This document shows positions 8,811-21,424 of a DNA stretch of 64,000 bases, one piece after another (positions within the stretch are counted from its first letter, which is position 1; each line of letters starts with the position of its first letter). The position numbers were made by a program, and so were the translations under genes. This DNA comes from Streptomyces sp. NBC_01260. Its GTDB lineage: Bacteria; Actinomycetota; Actinomycetes; Streptomycetales; Streptomycetaceae. The stretch is from contig NZ_CP108464.1 of the NCBI RefSeq assembly GCF_036226405.1, positions 7,378,001 through 7,442,000 on the forward strand, given 5' to 3'. The notes below the pieces were generated by a model. That model had not been told where the DNA came from. It was given only the letters and a program-made list of their open reading frames with translations, and did not search any database.

Positions 8811-10061
8811 TCAGCCGTGCAGCCGTACCGGCAGCCGCCGCACGCTGTTGCCCACGAAGGACGCGTGTCGCTGCAGTTCGGGCTCGGGGACGGCGAGATC
8901 GAGGCCGGGGAAGCGCGTGAAGAGCTGCTCCAGCGCGGCAACGCCTTCCATCCGGGCCAGCGGGGCGCCCATGCAGTAGTGCGCGCCATGGCCCAGTGAG
9001 AGGTGCCGGGCCCCGCTGTCGCGGGTGATGTCGAAGCGGCCGGCATCGAGGCCGTGGGCCGATGTGTCGCGGCCCGCCGCGGAGTAGCCGGCGAGCACCG
9101 GGGTCCCCGCGGGGATCACGGTGCCGCCGATCTCCAGGTCGCGGGTCGGGTAGCGGAACGGGAAGTAGCTGACCGGGCTGTCCCAGCGCAGCGTCTCCTC
9201 GACCACGTCCGCCCAGCTCGCCCCGCCCGACCGCACCAGGGCGAGCTGGTCACGGTGGGTGCACAGGGCCCGGACGGCGTTGGTGATCAGATTGAGCGTC
9301 GTCTCGTGGCCGGCGATGATCGTGAGCATCAGGGTGCCGATCAGCTCGTGCGGGCCGAGCCGGTCGCCGTTCTCCTCGCGGGCCGCGATCAGCGCGCTGG
9401 TGAGATCGTCCCCCGGACTCTCCGTCCGGGCGGCGGCGACCGCGCTCAGCACCTCCACCATCTCCCGGTTGGCCGCCTTCACCTCTTCCGGGCCGATGTC
9501 CGTGGCGACGATCTGGTTGGACAGGTGGTGCAGCCGGTCGTGGTGTGCGGCATCCACGCCCAGCAGTTCGCAGATGACGCCCATCGGCAAGGGCAACGCG
9601 AAATGCGTACGCAGATCGGCGACACCGCCGCCGGTGGCGGCCGCCGCTTCGAGGCTGTCCAGGAGCGAGGCTGTCAACGCCTCGATGCGCGCACGCAGTT
9701 CCTCGACCCGGCGCCCGGTGAACGCCTTGCTCATCAGGGACCGCAGCCGCCGGTGGTCCGCGCCGTCGGCGGTGGTCATCCCCTGCACCGTGGCGAATGT
9801 CCTCAGCGGCCAGCCGTCGGCGATCTCGCCGGCCCGGAGCGCCGCGAAGTGCCGCGCGTTCTTGGCGACATCGGGGTGCGAGAGGAACTCCTTGAGCGCG
9901 TCGTGCCCCAGTACCGCCATGCCCTCCACCTCGCCGGGGAGGATCACCGGCGTGACGGCTCCCCGGGCCAGCAGCCGGGCGTTGGCCGCGTGCGGACAGC
10001 CGCCCGCCGGGTCCATGCGGTGCGGGCGGTCGGCTGCGGAGCTCACCGGGGACGTGTTCAA
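8811..10061 (-). CDS. Cytochrome P450 (CYP105/107-like class)
   Basis: About 416 residues with the complete P450 signature. The I-helix oxygen-binding motif is AGHETT, the K-helix ExxR is EETLRW, and the heme-thiolate loop is LGHGAHYCMG with Cys as the iron ligand. It is a soluble bacterial monooxygenase that needs a ferredoxin partner. Substrate unknown: it sits at the left border of the first NRPS region, so it may decorate the peptide or belong to unrelated metabolism. The start is uncertain. TTG at 10061 has GGAGAG six bases upstream, and GTG at 10046 and ATG at 10016 are also possible. Confidence 0.85.
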   Translation of the reverse strand: MNTSPVSSAADRPHRMDPAGGCPHAANARLLARGAVTPVILPGEVEGMAVLGHDALKEFLSHPDVAKNARHFAALRAGEIADGWPLRTFATVQGMTTADGADHRRLRSLMSKAFTGRRVEELRARIEALTASLLDSLEAAAATGGGVADLRTHFALPLPMGVICELLGVDAAHHDRLHHLSNQIVATDIGPEEVKAANREMVEVLSAVAAARTESPGDDLTSALIAAREENGDRLGPHELIGTLMLTIIAGHETTLNLITNAVRALCTHRDQLALVRSGGASWADVVEETLRWDSPVSYFPFRYPTRDLEIGGTVIPAGTPVLAGYSAAGRDTSAHGLDAGRFDITRDSGARHLSLGHGAHYCMGAPLARMEGVAALEQLFTRFPGLDLAVPEPELQRHASFVGNSVRRLPVRLHG

Positions 10062-10460
10062 CAGGGCTCTCCAGACTGAGGGATGCGATGAGCGGAAGTG
10101 CGGAGCACACACCGCGCCCGGACCCGTGCCCGCTTCGACCCGGCGACCGTGCGGACCACAGCCCCGGCCACGAACAATGACCCTTCCAGGCACGTCGAAC
10201 TCCCTTGCGGCACCGGAATCATGCCGATTCGAGGGTCCTTCGTTTGTACCAGGCCGGACCGGGGTGCGTGCCCGATCCCGCGAGCCCGGCATGACCCGGA
10301 CGAGTGGCGATGGGCCAACAGGGCCGATGTGAAGGGCAACCGGGGAAGGCCGTGCCGGGAACCGCGCCGCCGAAGATGCCGCCGTAACTGCCGATCGCGG
10401 CCGGCTGCGGAATCTACCGTCAACTCCTGTAAGTGATAACCGACTTCTTGGAGGACAGGG
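10062..10460. other. Intergenic region, 399 bp, no gene seen
   Basis: It separates the leftward P450 gene from the rightward 75-aa peptide gene. No convincing reading frame, repeat or hairpin was found. It must contain two divergent promoters and may mark the left border of the peptide cluster. Confidence 0.4.
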
Positions 10461-10688
10461 ATGAACAACAGCATGCGCACCGCGGCCGCTGCCGCCGCTC
10501 TTGTCGCCGGTCTCGTCACGGTGAGCGGTACCGCCAATGCCGCCGAGCGTCCGGACCGGATCACCAGCCAGGAGCAGCTCGCCAAGAGCATCGCGCAGGC
10601 GGTGGCCGTCGAGCAGCAGAACGGCGCCGTCACTGATGGGGTCATCGGCGGCATAGTGATCAACACACTTGCTGCGCGTTCCTGCTGA
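10461..10688 (+). CDS. Short exported peptide ending in Cys (75 aa), function unknown
   Basis: 75 residues. A Sec signal peptide is clear: a basic start (R6), an alanine/valine core at 8-21, and A-N-A at 25-27 as a cleavage site. The mature part of about 48 residues is Q/E/A-rich, then glycine/isoleucine-rich (VIGGIVINTL), and its last residue is the only cysteine. The ATG has GGAGG seven bases upstream. A cysteine-rich protein gene starts 19 bases after its stop and a type II thioesterase gene follows, so the three are probably cotranscribed. It could be a small secreted protein or a peptide precursor; no known family was recognised. Confidence 0.65.
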   Translation: MNNSMRTAAAAAALVAGLVTVSGTANAAERPDRITSQEQLAKSIAQAVAVEQQNGAVTDGVIGGIVINTLAARSC

Positions 10689-10707
10689 CGAATAGGAGGT
10701 GAGCACC

Positions 10708-11196
10708 GTGGACAGCACCGCGGACCTTGCCCAGGACGGGCAGCAGAGTCCCCTGAGATGGTGTCCGAGTGGCGATGCGAGCCGCCCGGAGTCCGTTGTC
10801 CTCGGCGTTCGGTCCGGGGATCGCGGCCAGGTCGTCTATCTGGCCGAACCCGTACCCGCCGCCGATGTGCTCGGCGCCATCCCGGAGGGGATCGCCCCCA
10901 ACCGGGTGCTCCGGTTCGCCTCGCACTGCGTGTCGGACTGCGCGAACCGGGTCGGCGAGGCCTGCGGGCTGATCGAACGCATCAAGACCGTTCCGGCCGA
11001 GACCGGACCGGTCGCCGTGCCACGGTGCCACCTCCGCCCGCACTGCAAGTGGTGGAACCAGGCCGGCGTCGAGGCCTGTCACCGCTGCCCCGCCCTCACG
11101 ACGCTGGAACCCCGCGACGACGAACTCGCCGTTCTCGTCGCGGACCCGGCGACCACTCGTGAACAATTGGAGGACTGGATCGCCGCCGCACCGTGA
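10708..11196 (+). CDS. Cys-rich protein, possible Fe-S or Zn binding (162 aa), unknown
   Basis: 162 residues, no signal peptide. About nine cysteines are clustered in two groups: a CVSDC segment followed by GEAC near the middle, and a CHLRPHCKWW segment followed by ACHRCP. The second group, with C-x5-C and C-x2-CP spacing, looks like a metal or iron-sulfur cluster site. The family was not recognised. GTG at 10708 is preferred because AGGAGG (10694-10699) lies eight bases upstream; the earlier in-frame GTG at 10699 overlaps that site. It sits between an exported peptide ending in Cys and a type II thioesterase gene. Confidence 0.7.
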   Translation: MDSTADLAQDGQQSPLRWCPSGDASRPESVVLGVRSGDRGQVVYLAEPVPAADVLGAIPEGIAPNRVLRFASHCVSDCANRVGEACGLIERIKTVPAETGPVAVPRCHLRPHCKWWNQAGVEACHRCPALTTLEPRDDELAVLVADPATTREQLEDWIAAAP

Positions 11197-11254
11197 GCGG
11201 GGATCGTTCGCGGAGCCGGTCACGGACCGGACCGAGTACGAGAGAAGGGATGTC

Positions 11255-12007
11255 GTGAACAACTGGATACGGTGCTTCCGCCCGGCCCCCGACGCCGGAG
11301 CCCAACTGCTGTGCTTCCCGCACGCGGGTGGTTCGGCCAGTGGCTACCATCCGCTGTCGGCCCAGGTCGCGGGGAGGGCGGAGACACTGGTCGTGCAGTA
11401 CCCCGGGCGCCACGACCGCATCGCCGAACCGTTCGCCGAACGGTTCGGCGATGTCGTGGACGCGGTGCTGGCCTCGCTCCCCGCGAGCGGGGGCCGGCCG
11501 CTCATGCTGTTCGGCCACAGCATGGGCGCGCTGCTGGCGTTCGAGACAGCGCGGCGGCTCGCGGCCGAAGGGCGGGCGCCCGCGGCACTGTTCGTCTCGG
11601 GAAGCGAGGCCCCGTCGCTGCCGCGACAGGCACGGGTGCCCAACCCGCCCAGCGACGAGGACCTGATCGGGGAGATGCGGCTGCTGTCCGGTACGGACGA
11701 GGAACTGCTGGCCGATCCCGAGATCCTGCGGCTCGCGCTGCCGCCGCTGCGCGCCGACTACGCCATGCTCTTCTCCCGTATCCATGTTCCCGGGCCGCCG
11801 CTGCGCTGCCCGGTCGTCGCGCTGACCGGTGACAGCGACCCCCGGGTCTCCGTCGAGGGCGTGCAGGCCTGGGAGCAGGAGACCGAGGGTCCCTTCGAGC
11901 GGCATGTGCTGCCCGGCGGTCACTTCTTCCTGGGCGACCACCTGGACCGTGTGGCGGAACTCGTCGCCGCGAACGTGCCCGGCCGGGCGGCCCGTGCCAC
12001 CGGCTGA
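11255..12007 (+). CDS. Type II thioesterase (NRPS/PKS editing)
   Basis: 250 residues, the usual length for stand-alone thioesterases of NRPS and PKS clusters. The family landmarks are in order: FPHAGGSASGY near the N-terminus, YPGRHDRIAEPF, the nucleophile GHSMG, an Asp in TGDSDP and the catalytic His in PGGHFFLGDH. It removes wrongly loaded or stalled acyl groups from carrier-protein arms. The start is GTG at 11255 with GAGAAGGGA upstream. It points toward the end of the leftward NRPS/PKS operon, separated by a strong hairpin, and most likely serves it. Confidence 0.93.
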   Translation: MNNWIRCFRPAPDAGAQLLCFPHAGGSASGYHPLSAQVAGRAETLVVQYPGRHDRIAEPFAERFGDVVDAVLASLPASGGRPLMLFGHSMGALLAFETARRLAAEGRAPAALFVSGSEAPSLPRQARVPNPPSDEDLIGEMRLLSGTDEELLADPEILRLALPPLRADYAMLFSRIHVPGPPLRCPVVALTGDSDPRVSVEGVQAWEQETEGPFERHVLPGGHFFLGDHLDRVAELVAANVPGRAARATG

Positions 12008-12028
12008 CACCGCACATCGCTCATCGCG

Positions 12029-12070
12029 CAGGGCTTGGGCCCGACCCGGAGGGGTCGGGCCCAAGCCCTG
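12029..12070. terminator. Strong bidirectional terminator hairpin
   Basis: Perfect 19-bp arms (12029-12047 and 12052-12070) with a four-base loop. It lies between the stop of the thioesterase gene and the stop of the convergent KS-ACP gene. Confidence 0.8.
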
Positions 12071-12084
12071 TGCGATGTGGTCAC

Positions 12085-14121
12085 TCACTCCGCCTCGAAC
12101 TCCGCGAGCAGGGCGTCGAGGGAGTCGTCACCCTCCCGGACCGCGATGATCTGCCGGGCCATCTCGTGCAGCGTCAGCTGTTCCAGGAACAGCGTGATCG
12201 GGACGTCGAGGTCGAAGTCGTCCCGCAGGCAGCCGACCAGGTGGACGGCGGTCAGGGAGTCGCCGCCGGCCGCGAAGTACGTCATCTCCGCGTCGTCGGC
12301 GTCCGCCAGGCCCAGCGCCTCGGCGAGCAGCGCGCGGATGTCCTGTTCCAGGTCCGCCGAGCGGCCTTCCGGCTCCCGCTCCGGCTGCTCCCCGGCCGGG
12401 GCGACCGGGAAGAGGCGGTAGGCGCCGTGGCTCGGGCCGGAGAAGGGATAGGACGGCAGAGCGGTCCGCCGGCCGCCGCCCTCCGCCGGCACCGGCTCGC
12501 CCGCCAGCCAGGCCTCGCCGAGCGGGTCGGGCCCAGCGGGGCTCACCGCGCCGCCCGAGGCCAGTGCGGCGAGCAGGTCCGCCGCGCCCGCACGGTCCGT
12601 TGCCCGCACATAGCCGCGCACGGCCATCGGGGCACGGCCCACGCGCAGCGTGTGCGCGGTGTCGGCGAGCGACGGGGCGCCCGGCGCCCGCAGTGCCGCG
12701 GCCAGCCGGCCGGCCAGCGCGTCGAGGTCCTCCCGGGTGCGGGCGGACAGCAGCAGCACCTCCGGGCCGTCCGGCGACTCGGCGCCGTCGCGCGGGGGAG
12801 CCTGCTCCAGGACCACGTGCACGTTCGTGCCGCCGATGCCGACCGAGCTCACCCCGGCGCGCCGGGGGCCGAGTTCGGGCTCCGGCCAGGAGGCCGCCCG
12901 CTCGATCAGGTGGAAGGGCGAGTCGTCGAAGCCCAGTTCGGGGTGCGCGCGGCCGGCGTCGGCGTTCGGCACCAGCGTGGCGTGCTCCAGCATGAGCACC
13001 GACTTGATCAGCGCGGCCACGCCCGCCGCCGCGTCCAGGTGGCCGATGTTCGACTTCACCGAGCCGATCCCGATCCGCCCGGTGCCGAGCGCCCCCTTGA
13101 ACGCGGCGGTCGCCGCCGCCGCCTCGATGCGGTCCCCGAGCGCGGTGGCCGTGCCGTGCGCCTCCAGGTACTGGGCGTCGGCCGGGTCGAGACCGGCGGC
13201 CGCCCAGGCCTCCACGATCGCGGCGGTCTGCTGGTCGACGCCGGGCGCGGTGAACCCGACCTTGGTGGCACCGTCGTTGGTGACGGCGCTGCCCCGGATG
13301 ACCGCCCTGACCGGGTCGTTGTCGGCGAGCGCGTCGGACAGCCGGCGCAGCACGACCACACCCACCCCGTTGCCGGGCACGGTGCCGCCGGCCCGCTCGT
13401 CGAAGGGCCGGCAGCGGCCGTCCGGGGAGAAGATGCCGCCCTGGTGGTGGACGTATCCCCGCTTGTGCACCGTGTCCACGGCGACACCGCCGGCCAGCGC
13501 GGTGTCGCACTCGCCGAGCAGCAGCGACTGCACCGCGAGGTGCACCGCCGTCAGCGAGGTCGAGCAGGCCGTCTGCACCGTCAGGCTCGGCCCCTCCAGG
13601 CCCAGCCGGTAGGAGATCCAGGGGGCGAGGAACTCGCGGTCGGTGAGGATGCGCACCTGGAGCGCCCCGATGGACGCGGCGAGCTTCGGATCGGTCTGCG
13701 CCGCCAGCATGTGCTCGGTGGAGCCGCCGCCCACGTACACGCCGGTACGCGCGGAGCCGCCCAGCGGGTTGCGGCCGGCGTCCTCCAGCGCGGACCAGGC
13801 CGTCTGCAGGAGCAGCCGGTGCTGGGGGTCCAGGGCCGCCGCCTCGGTGCGGTTGAAGCCGAACACCTCCGCGTCGAAGCGGTCCGCGTCCGCGAGGTGG
13901 CCCTTGGCCGGTATGTAGTCGCGGCCCCGGACCTCCTGCGGGTCGGCGCCGTCGGCGATCAGCTCCTCCTCGGTGAAATCGGTCACCGAGCAGAGCCCGC
14001 CGAGCAGATTGCGCCAGTAGGTGTCCAGGTCGGGGGCGCCGGGGAAGCGGCCGCTCATTCCGACGACCGCGATCGCGGAGTCGGCTGCGAGGGGCTCGGC
14101 GGCGCTTGCGTTCTCGGTCAT
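12085..14121 (-). CDS. AT-less polyketide synthase KS-ACP
   Basis: 678 residues. Residues about 15-435 are a ketosynthase with the active Cys in TACSTS and the two His in EAHGTAT and NIGHLDAAAG. Residues about 440-580 are a short remnant-like linker (LLLSARTREDLDALAGRL, then LPSYPFSGPSHGAYRLF) where cis-AT modules would have the acyltransferase. Residues about 600-670 are an ACP with the pantetheine Ser in GGDSLTA. There is no AT, KR, DH or ER domain. It would need a trans-acting AT for a malonyl-type extender, or it may use the KS for another condensation. The start ATG overlaps the stop of the preceding NRPS gene (ATGA), so the two are translated together. It is the last gene of the leftward operon. 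Confidence 0.9.
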   Translation of the reverse strand: MTENASAAEPLAADSAIAVVGMSGRFPGAPDLDTYWRNLLGGLCSVTDFTEEELIADGADPQEVRGRDYIPAKGHLADADRFDAEVFGFNRTEAAALDPQHRLLLQTAWSALEDAGRNPLGGSARTGVYVGGGSTEHMLAAQTDPKLAASIGALQVRILTDREFLAPWISYRLGLEGPSLTVQTACSTSLTAVHLAVQSLLLGECDTALAGGVAVDTVHKRGYVHHQGGIFSPDGRCRPFDERAGGTVPGNGVGVVVLRRLSDALADNDPVRAVIRGSAVTNDGATKVGFTAPGVDQQTAAIVEAWAAAGLDPADAQYLEAHGTATALGDRIEAAAATAAFKGALGTGRIGIGSVKSNIGHLDAAAGVAALIKSVLMLEHATLVPNADAGRAHPELGFDDSPFHLIERAASWPEPELGPRRAGVSSVGIGGTNVHVVLEQAPPRDGAESPDGPEVLLLSARTREDLDALAGRLAAALRAPGAPSLADTAHTLRVGRAPMAVRGYVRATDRAGAADLLAALASGGAVSPAGPDPLGEAWLAGEPVPAEGGGRRTALPSYPFSGPSHGAYRLFPVAPAGEQPEREPEGRSADLEQDIRALLAEALGLADADDAEMTYFAAGGDSLTAVHLVGCLRDDFDLDVPITLFLEQLTLHEMARQIIAVREGDDSLDALLAEFEAE

Positions 14122-17100
14122 CGTGTGGAGCCTTTCCGGTAGCTGAGTCGTTGGGCGGCGGCGGTGCGCCGTGCGTGCCGGTCACCGCCGCGCGCGGCGG
14201 CCGTTTCGGTGGTGGGGGAGGTGCCGGGGGCCCCGGTGGCGGGCCCGGGGGCCGACCGGTCGAGGTGGGCGGCGAGGGAGGTGACGGTGGGGTGGCGGAA
14301 CAGGTCGACGAGGCTCAGTTCGCCGTACGTCCCCAGCTCGCGCAGGGCGGACAGGACGCTGAGCAGCCGGATCGAGTTGCCGCCCAGATCGAAGAAGTGG
14401 TCGGTGACGGCGACCAGTTCGAGGTTGAGGACGCGGGCCCACAGACCGGCCACCAACTGCTCGGTCGCGGTGCCCGCGACGGTGGCCGAGCCGTCCGGCC
14501 GGCACCGCACGGTGACGGGTTCCGGGAGCCGGGCCCGGTCGAGCTTGCCGTTGCCGCTGATCGGCATCTCGTCCAGGCGCACGAACACCTCGGGCACCAT
14601 CGACCCGGGCAGCCGCTTCGCGAGATGGGCGCGCAGTTCCGCGTCCGGGGGCGCTTCCCCGTCCCGGCCCACCACGTACGCCACGAGCCGCTGCGCGGTG
14701 CCCTTGCCGCGCACGGTGGCCGCCGCCAGGGCGACGCCCGGCGCACCGGCCAGCAGGGTCTCGATCTCGCCGAGTTCGATGCGCACGCCGCGCAGCTTGA
14801 CCTGGAGGTCGGTGCGTCCGAGGTAGTGGATGAGGCCGTGCGCGTCGATCCGGCCGAGGTCGCCGGTGCGGTACATCCGGGTGCCCGGTGCGCCGTGCGG
14901 GTCGGCGACGAACCGTTGCGCGGTCAGGCCCGGCCGGCCGATGTAACCCCGTCCCAGCGAGGCGCCGGCCACGTAGATCTCACCGGCGACCCCGGCGGGG
15001 ACCGGCCGGAGCAGCTCGTCCAGGACGTAGACACGGGCCCCGGGCACGGTGCCGCCGAGCGCCACCGGCTCACCGGGGGTGAGGTCCCCGGTGGTCGCGT
15101 AGACGGTCACCTCGCTGGGCCCGTACGCGTTCACGATTCGCCGGCCGGGCGCGCTGAGCCGTCCGACCAGCTCGGCCGGGCACGCCTCGCCGCCGACCGC
15201 GACGGTCCGCAGGTCGGGCAGCTGCCCGGTCAGGTCGGGCAGCAGCATCGCGGCGGACGGCGGCAGGAACACGTACGTGATGCGGGAGTCCCGCAGCCGC
15301 TCCAGCAGCGCCTCGCCGATCCGCTCGTCCTCCCGCGGGATGTGCAGCTCGGCTCCGGCCACCCAGGGGAAGAACAGGTCGGAGACGGCCACGTCGAAGC
15401 CGAACGAGACGAATTGCAGCACCCGGTCGTCGGCGTTCACGGGGAAGGAGTGCCGGACCGCCCGGGTGAGGTTGACCAGCGCCCGGTGCTCGACGGCGAC
15501 GCCCTTGGGCACCCCGGTGGAGCCCGAGGTGAACAGGACGTAGGCGAGATCCCCGGGCGCCGGTGCGGCTGCGGTCGTGGCGGGCGCCGGCACGATGGGG
15601 TCCGTGACGGCCGGGCGGTCGACCCGGATGCACGGCACCTCCAGGCCCGCCCCCTTCTCCGCGGTCTCCCGGGCGGTCAGCAGGAGACCCGTGCCCGAAC
15701 TCTCCAGCATGTGGCGGAGCCTGGCCTCCGGTTGCGCGTGGTCCAGCGGTACGTAGGCGCCGCCCGCGCGCAGGACGGCGAGGGCCGCGATGCCCTGGTC
15801 GGCCGAGCGCGGCAGGAGCAGGCCGACCCGGAAGCCGGGCCGGACCCCGGCGGCGCGCAGCCGGGCGGCCAGCGCGTCCGCCCGGCCGAGCAGTTCGGCG
15901 TAGCTCAGCCGGAGGCCGCCGCAGACCAGGGCCGTGGCGTCGGGGCGTTCGGCCGCCCGGTCGGCGATGAGGTCCGGCACCAGACGGTCCAGCGGCGCGG
16001 CCTCGGCGAGCCGGTCGGCGCCGTCGATGATCCGGCGGCGCTCGTCGGCCCCCACCAGCTCCACCGTGGACAGCGGCGCGGACGGGTCCGCGAGGAGCCC
16101 GGCCAGCAGGGTGCGGAAGTTGTCCGTCCAGCGGCGGACCGTAGCGGCCTCGAACAGGTCGCTGCGGTAGATGAACTGGGCGGCGAGCAGATCGTCCCAC
16201 CGCTCCACGAACAGGTGGAAGTCGAACTTGGCGGTGTCCAGCGTCAGGGCGAGCCGCTCGGTCGTGGCCCCGGCCAGCCGCAGACCGGGCGCGGCCTCGT
16301 CCTCGTAGCTGAGCGCCACCTGCACCACCGGGTCGTGGCTGGTCTCACGGACCGGGGCGAGGGTGTCGACCACCGCCTCGAACGGTGCGTCCTGGTGCGG
16401 CCGGGCCGCCAGCAGGGAGGCCCGGACGCGGCGGGTGAGCTCGTCGAGCGACGGGTCGCCGGACACGTCCACGCGCAGCGCCAGGGTGTTGGTCAGCATC
16501 CCGACCATCTCCTGGAGTTCGGGCCGCTCGCGCCCCGATGCCGGGTAGCCGACGACCAGGTCCTCGCCGCCCGAGAGACGGGAGAGGAACGCGGTGTACA
16601 CCGCGAACACCGTCATGAACGGGGTGGCGCCCTGGGCCGCGGCCACTTCGGCCAGGCGTTCCCTGACCTCGGCGCCGAGCAGGAAGCGCTCGGTGCCCCC
16701 CGCGGCGGTGCGGACCGGCGGTCGCGGACGGTCCAGCGGCAGCTCCATGGCGGTGGGCGCGCCGCGCAGCCGGTCGACCCAGTGCTCCACGGACGCCTCG
16801 AACGCGCCGTCGGCGGTGCGCTCCCGCTGCCAGGCCGCGTAGTCGGGGAACTGGAGCGGGAGTTCGGCCGGCCGGTATGCCGAGCCCCGGGTCTCGTGCC
16901 GGTATCCCTCGGACAGCCCGTCCAGCATCAGTCCGAGCGACCAGCCGTCGCAGACCAGGTGATGGGCGACCAGGAGCACCCGGTGGCTGCCGTCGTCCAC
17001 CGCGTACACGGCGCAGCGCAGCAGCGGCCCCGCGGCGGTGTCGAAGGGGCGGGCGGCCTCGGCGCGGATCAGGGCGTCCGCGCGGTCCACGGGCACGTCC

Positions 17101-17414
17101 CGGTGGATCACGGGCCGCACCCGCCCGACGGCCGAGACACGCTGCGCCGGGGTGCCGTCCTCGGCGGTCCGGAAGACCGTCCGCAGCGCCTCGTGGCGGG
17201 CGACGAGCGCGTCCAGCGCCCGGCCGAACGCGAAGGTGTCGAACGGCCCGTGCACGGCGAAGGCGACCGGCACGTTGTACTGGGCGGAGCCCGGATTCAG
17301 CTGGTCCAGGACCAGCAGGCGGCTCTGGGCGTCGGATGCGGGGAACTCGTACTCCTCGTTCCCGCCTCCCTCCCCGGCGTAGAGGTCGATGAGATCGACG
17401 GTGTCGACGGTCAT
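14118..17414 (-). CDS. NRPS, one module: C-A-T
   Basis: 1098 residues. The C domain (about 20-430) has HHLVCDG as its catalytic motif. The A domain (about 455-945) has the A3 loop [11 protein letters not shown], the A4 segment FDVAVSD, NAYGPSE and a terminal NGKLDR. The T domain carries FFDLGGNSIR. By hand alignment the pocket reads roughly D-V-S-F-A-G-A-V-Y-K; no substrate is assigned. It starts five bases after the stop of the TE-ending NRPS gene and overlaps the KS-ACP gene by four bases. That makes an aminoacyl-to-ketosynthase hand-over plausible, with this module feeding the KS. Confidence 0.92.
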   Translation of the reverse strand: MTVDTVDLIDLYAGEGGGNEEYEFPASDAQSRLLVLDQLNPGSAQYNVPVAFAVHGPFDTFAFGRALDALVARHEALRTVFRTAEDGTPAQRVSAVGRVRPVIHRDVPVDRADALIRAEAARPFDTAAGPLLRCAVYAVDDGSHRVLLVAHHLVCDGWSLGLMLDGLSEGYRHETRGSAYRPAELPLQFPDYAAWQRERTADGAFEASVEHWVDRLRGAPTAMELPLDRPRPPVRTAAGGTERFLLGAEVRERLAEVAAAQGATPFMTVFAVYTAFLSRLSGGEDLVVGYPASGRERPELQEMVGMLTNTLALRVDVSGDPSLDELTRRVRASLLAARPHQDAPFEAVVDTLAPVRETSHDPVVQVALSYEDEAAPGLRLAGATTERLALTLDTAKFDFHLFVERWDDLLAAQFIYRSDLFEAATVRRWTDNFRTLLAGLLADPSAPLSTVELVGADERRRIIDGADRLAEAAPLDRLVPDLIADRAAERPDATALVCGGLRLSYAELLGRADALAARLRAAGVRPGFRVGLLLPRSADQGIAALAVLRAGGAYVPLDHAQPEARLRHMLESSGTGLLLTARETAEKGAGLEVPCIRVDRPAVTDPIVPAPATTAAAPAPGDLAYVLFTSGSTGVPKGVAVEHRALVNLTRAVRHSFPVNADDRVLQFVSFGFDVAVSDLFFPWVAGAELHIPREDERIGEALLERLRDSRITYVFLPPSAAMLLPDLTGQLPDLRTVAVGGEACPAELVGRLSAPGRRIVNAYGPSEVTVYATTGDLTPGEPVALGGTVPGARVYVLDELLRPVPAGVAGEIYVAGASLGRGYIGRPGLTAQRFVADPHGAPGTRMYRTGDLGRIDAHGLIHYLGRTDLQVKLRGVRIELGEIETLLAGAPGVALAAATVRGKGTAQRLVAYVVGRDGEAPPDAELRAHLAKRLPGSMVPEVFVRLDEMPISGNGKLDRARLPEPVTVRCRPDGSATVAGTATEQLVAGLWARVLNLELVAVTDHFFDLGGNSIRLLSVLSALRELGTYGELSLVDLFRHPTVTSLAAHLDRSAPGPATGAPGTSPTTETAAARGGDRHARRTAAAQRLSYRKGSTR

Positions 17415-17419
17415 GGGAT

Positions 17420-21420
<4,001 letters not shown>

Positions 21421-21424
<4 letters not shown>

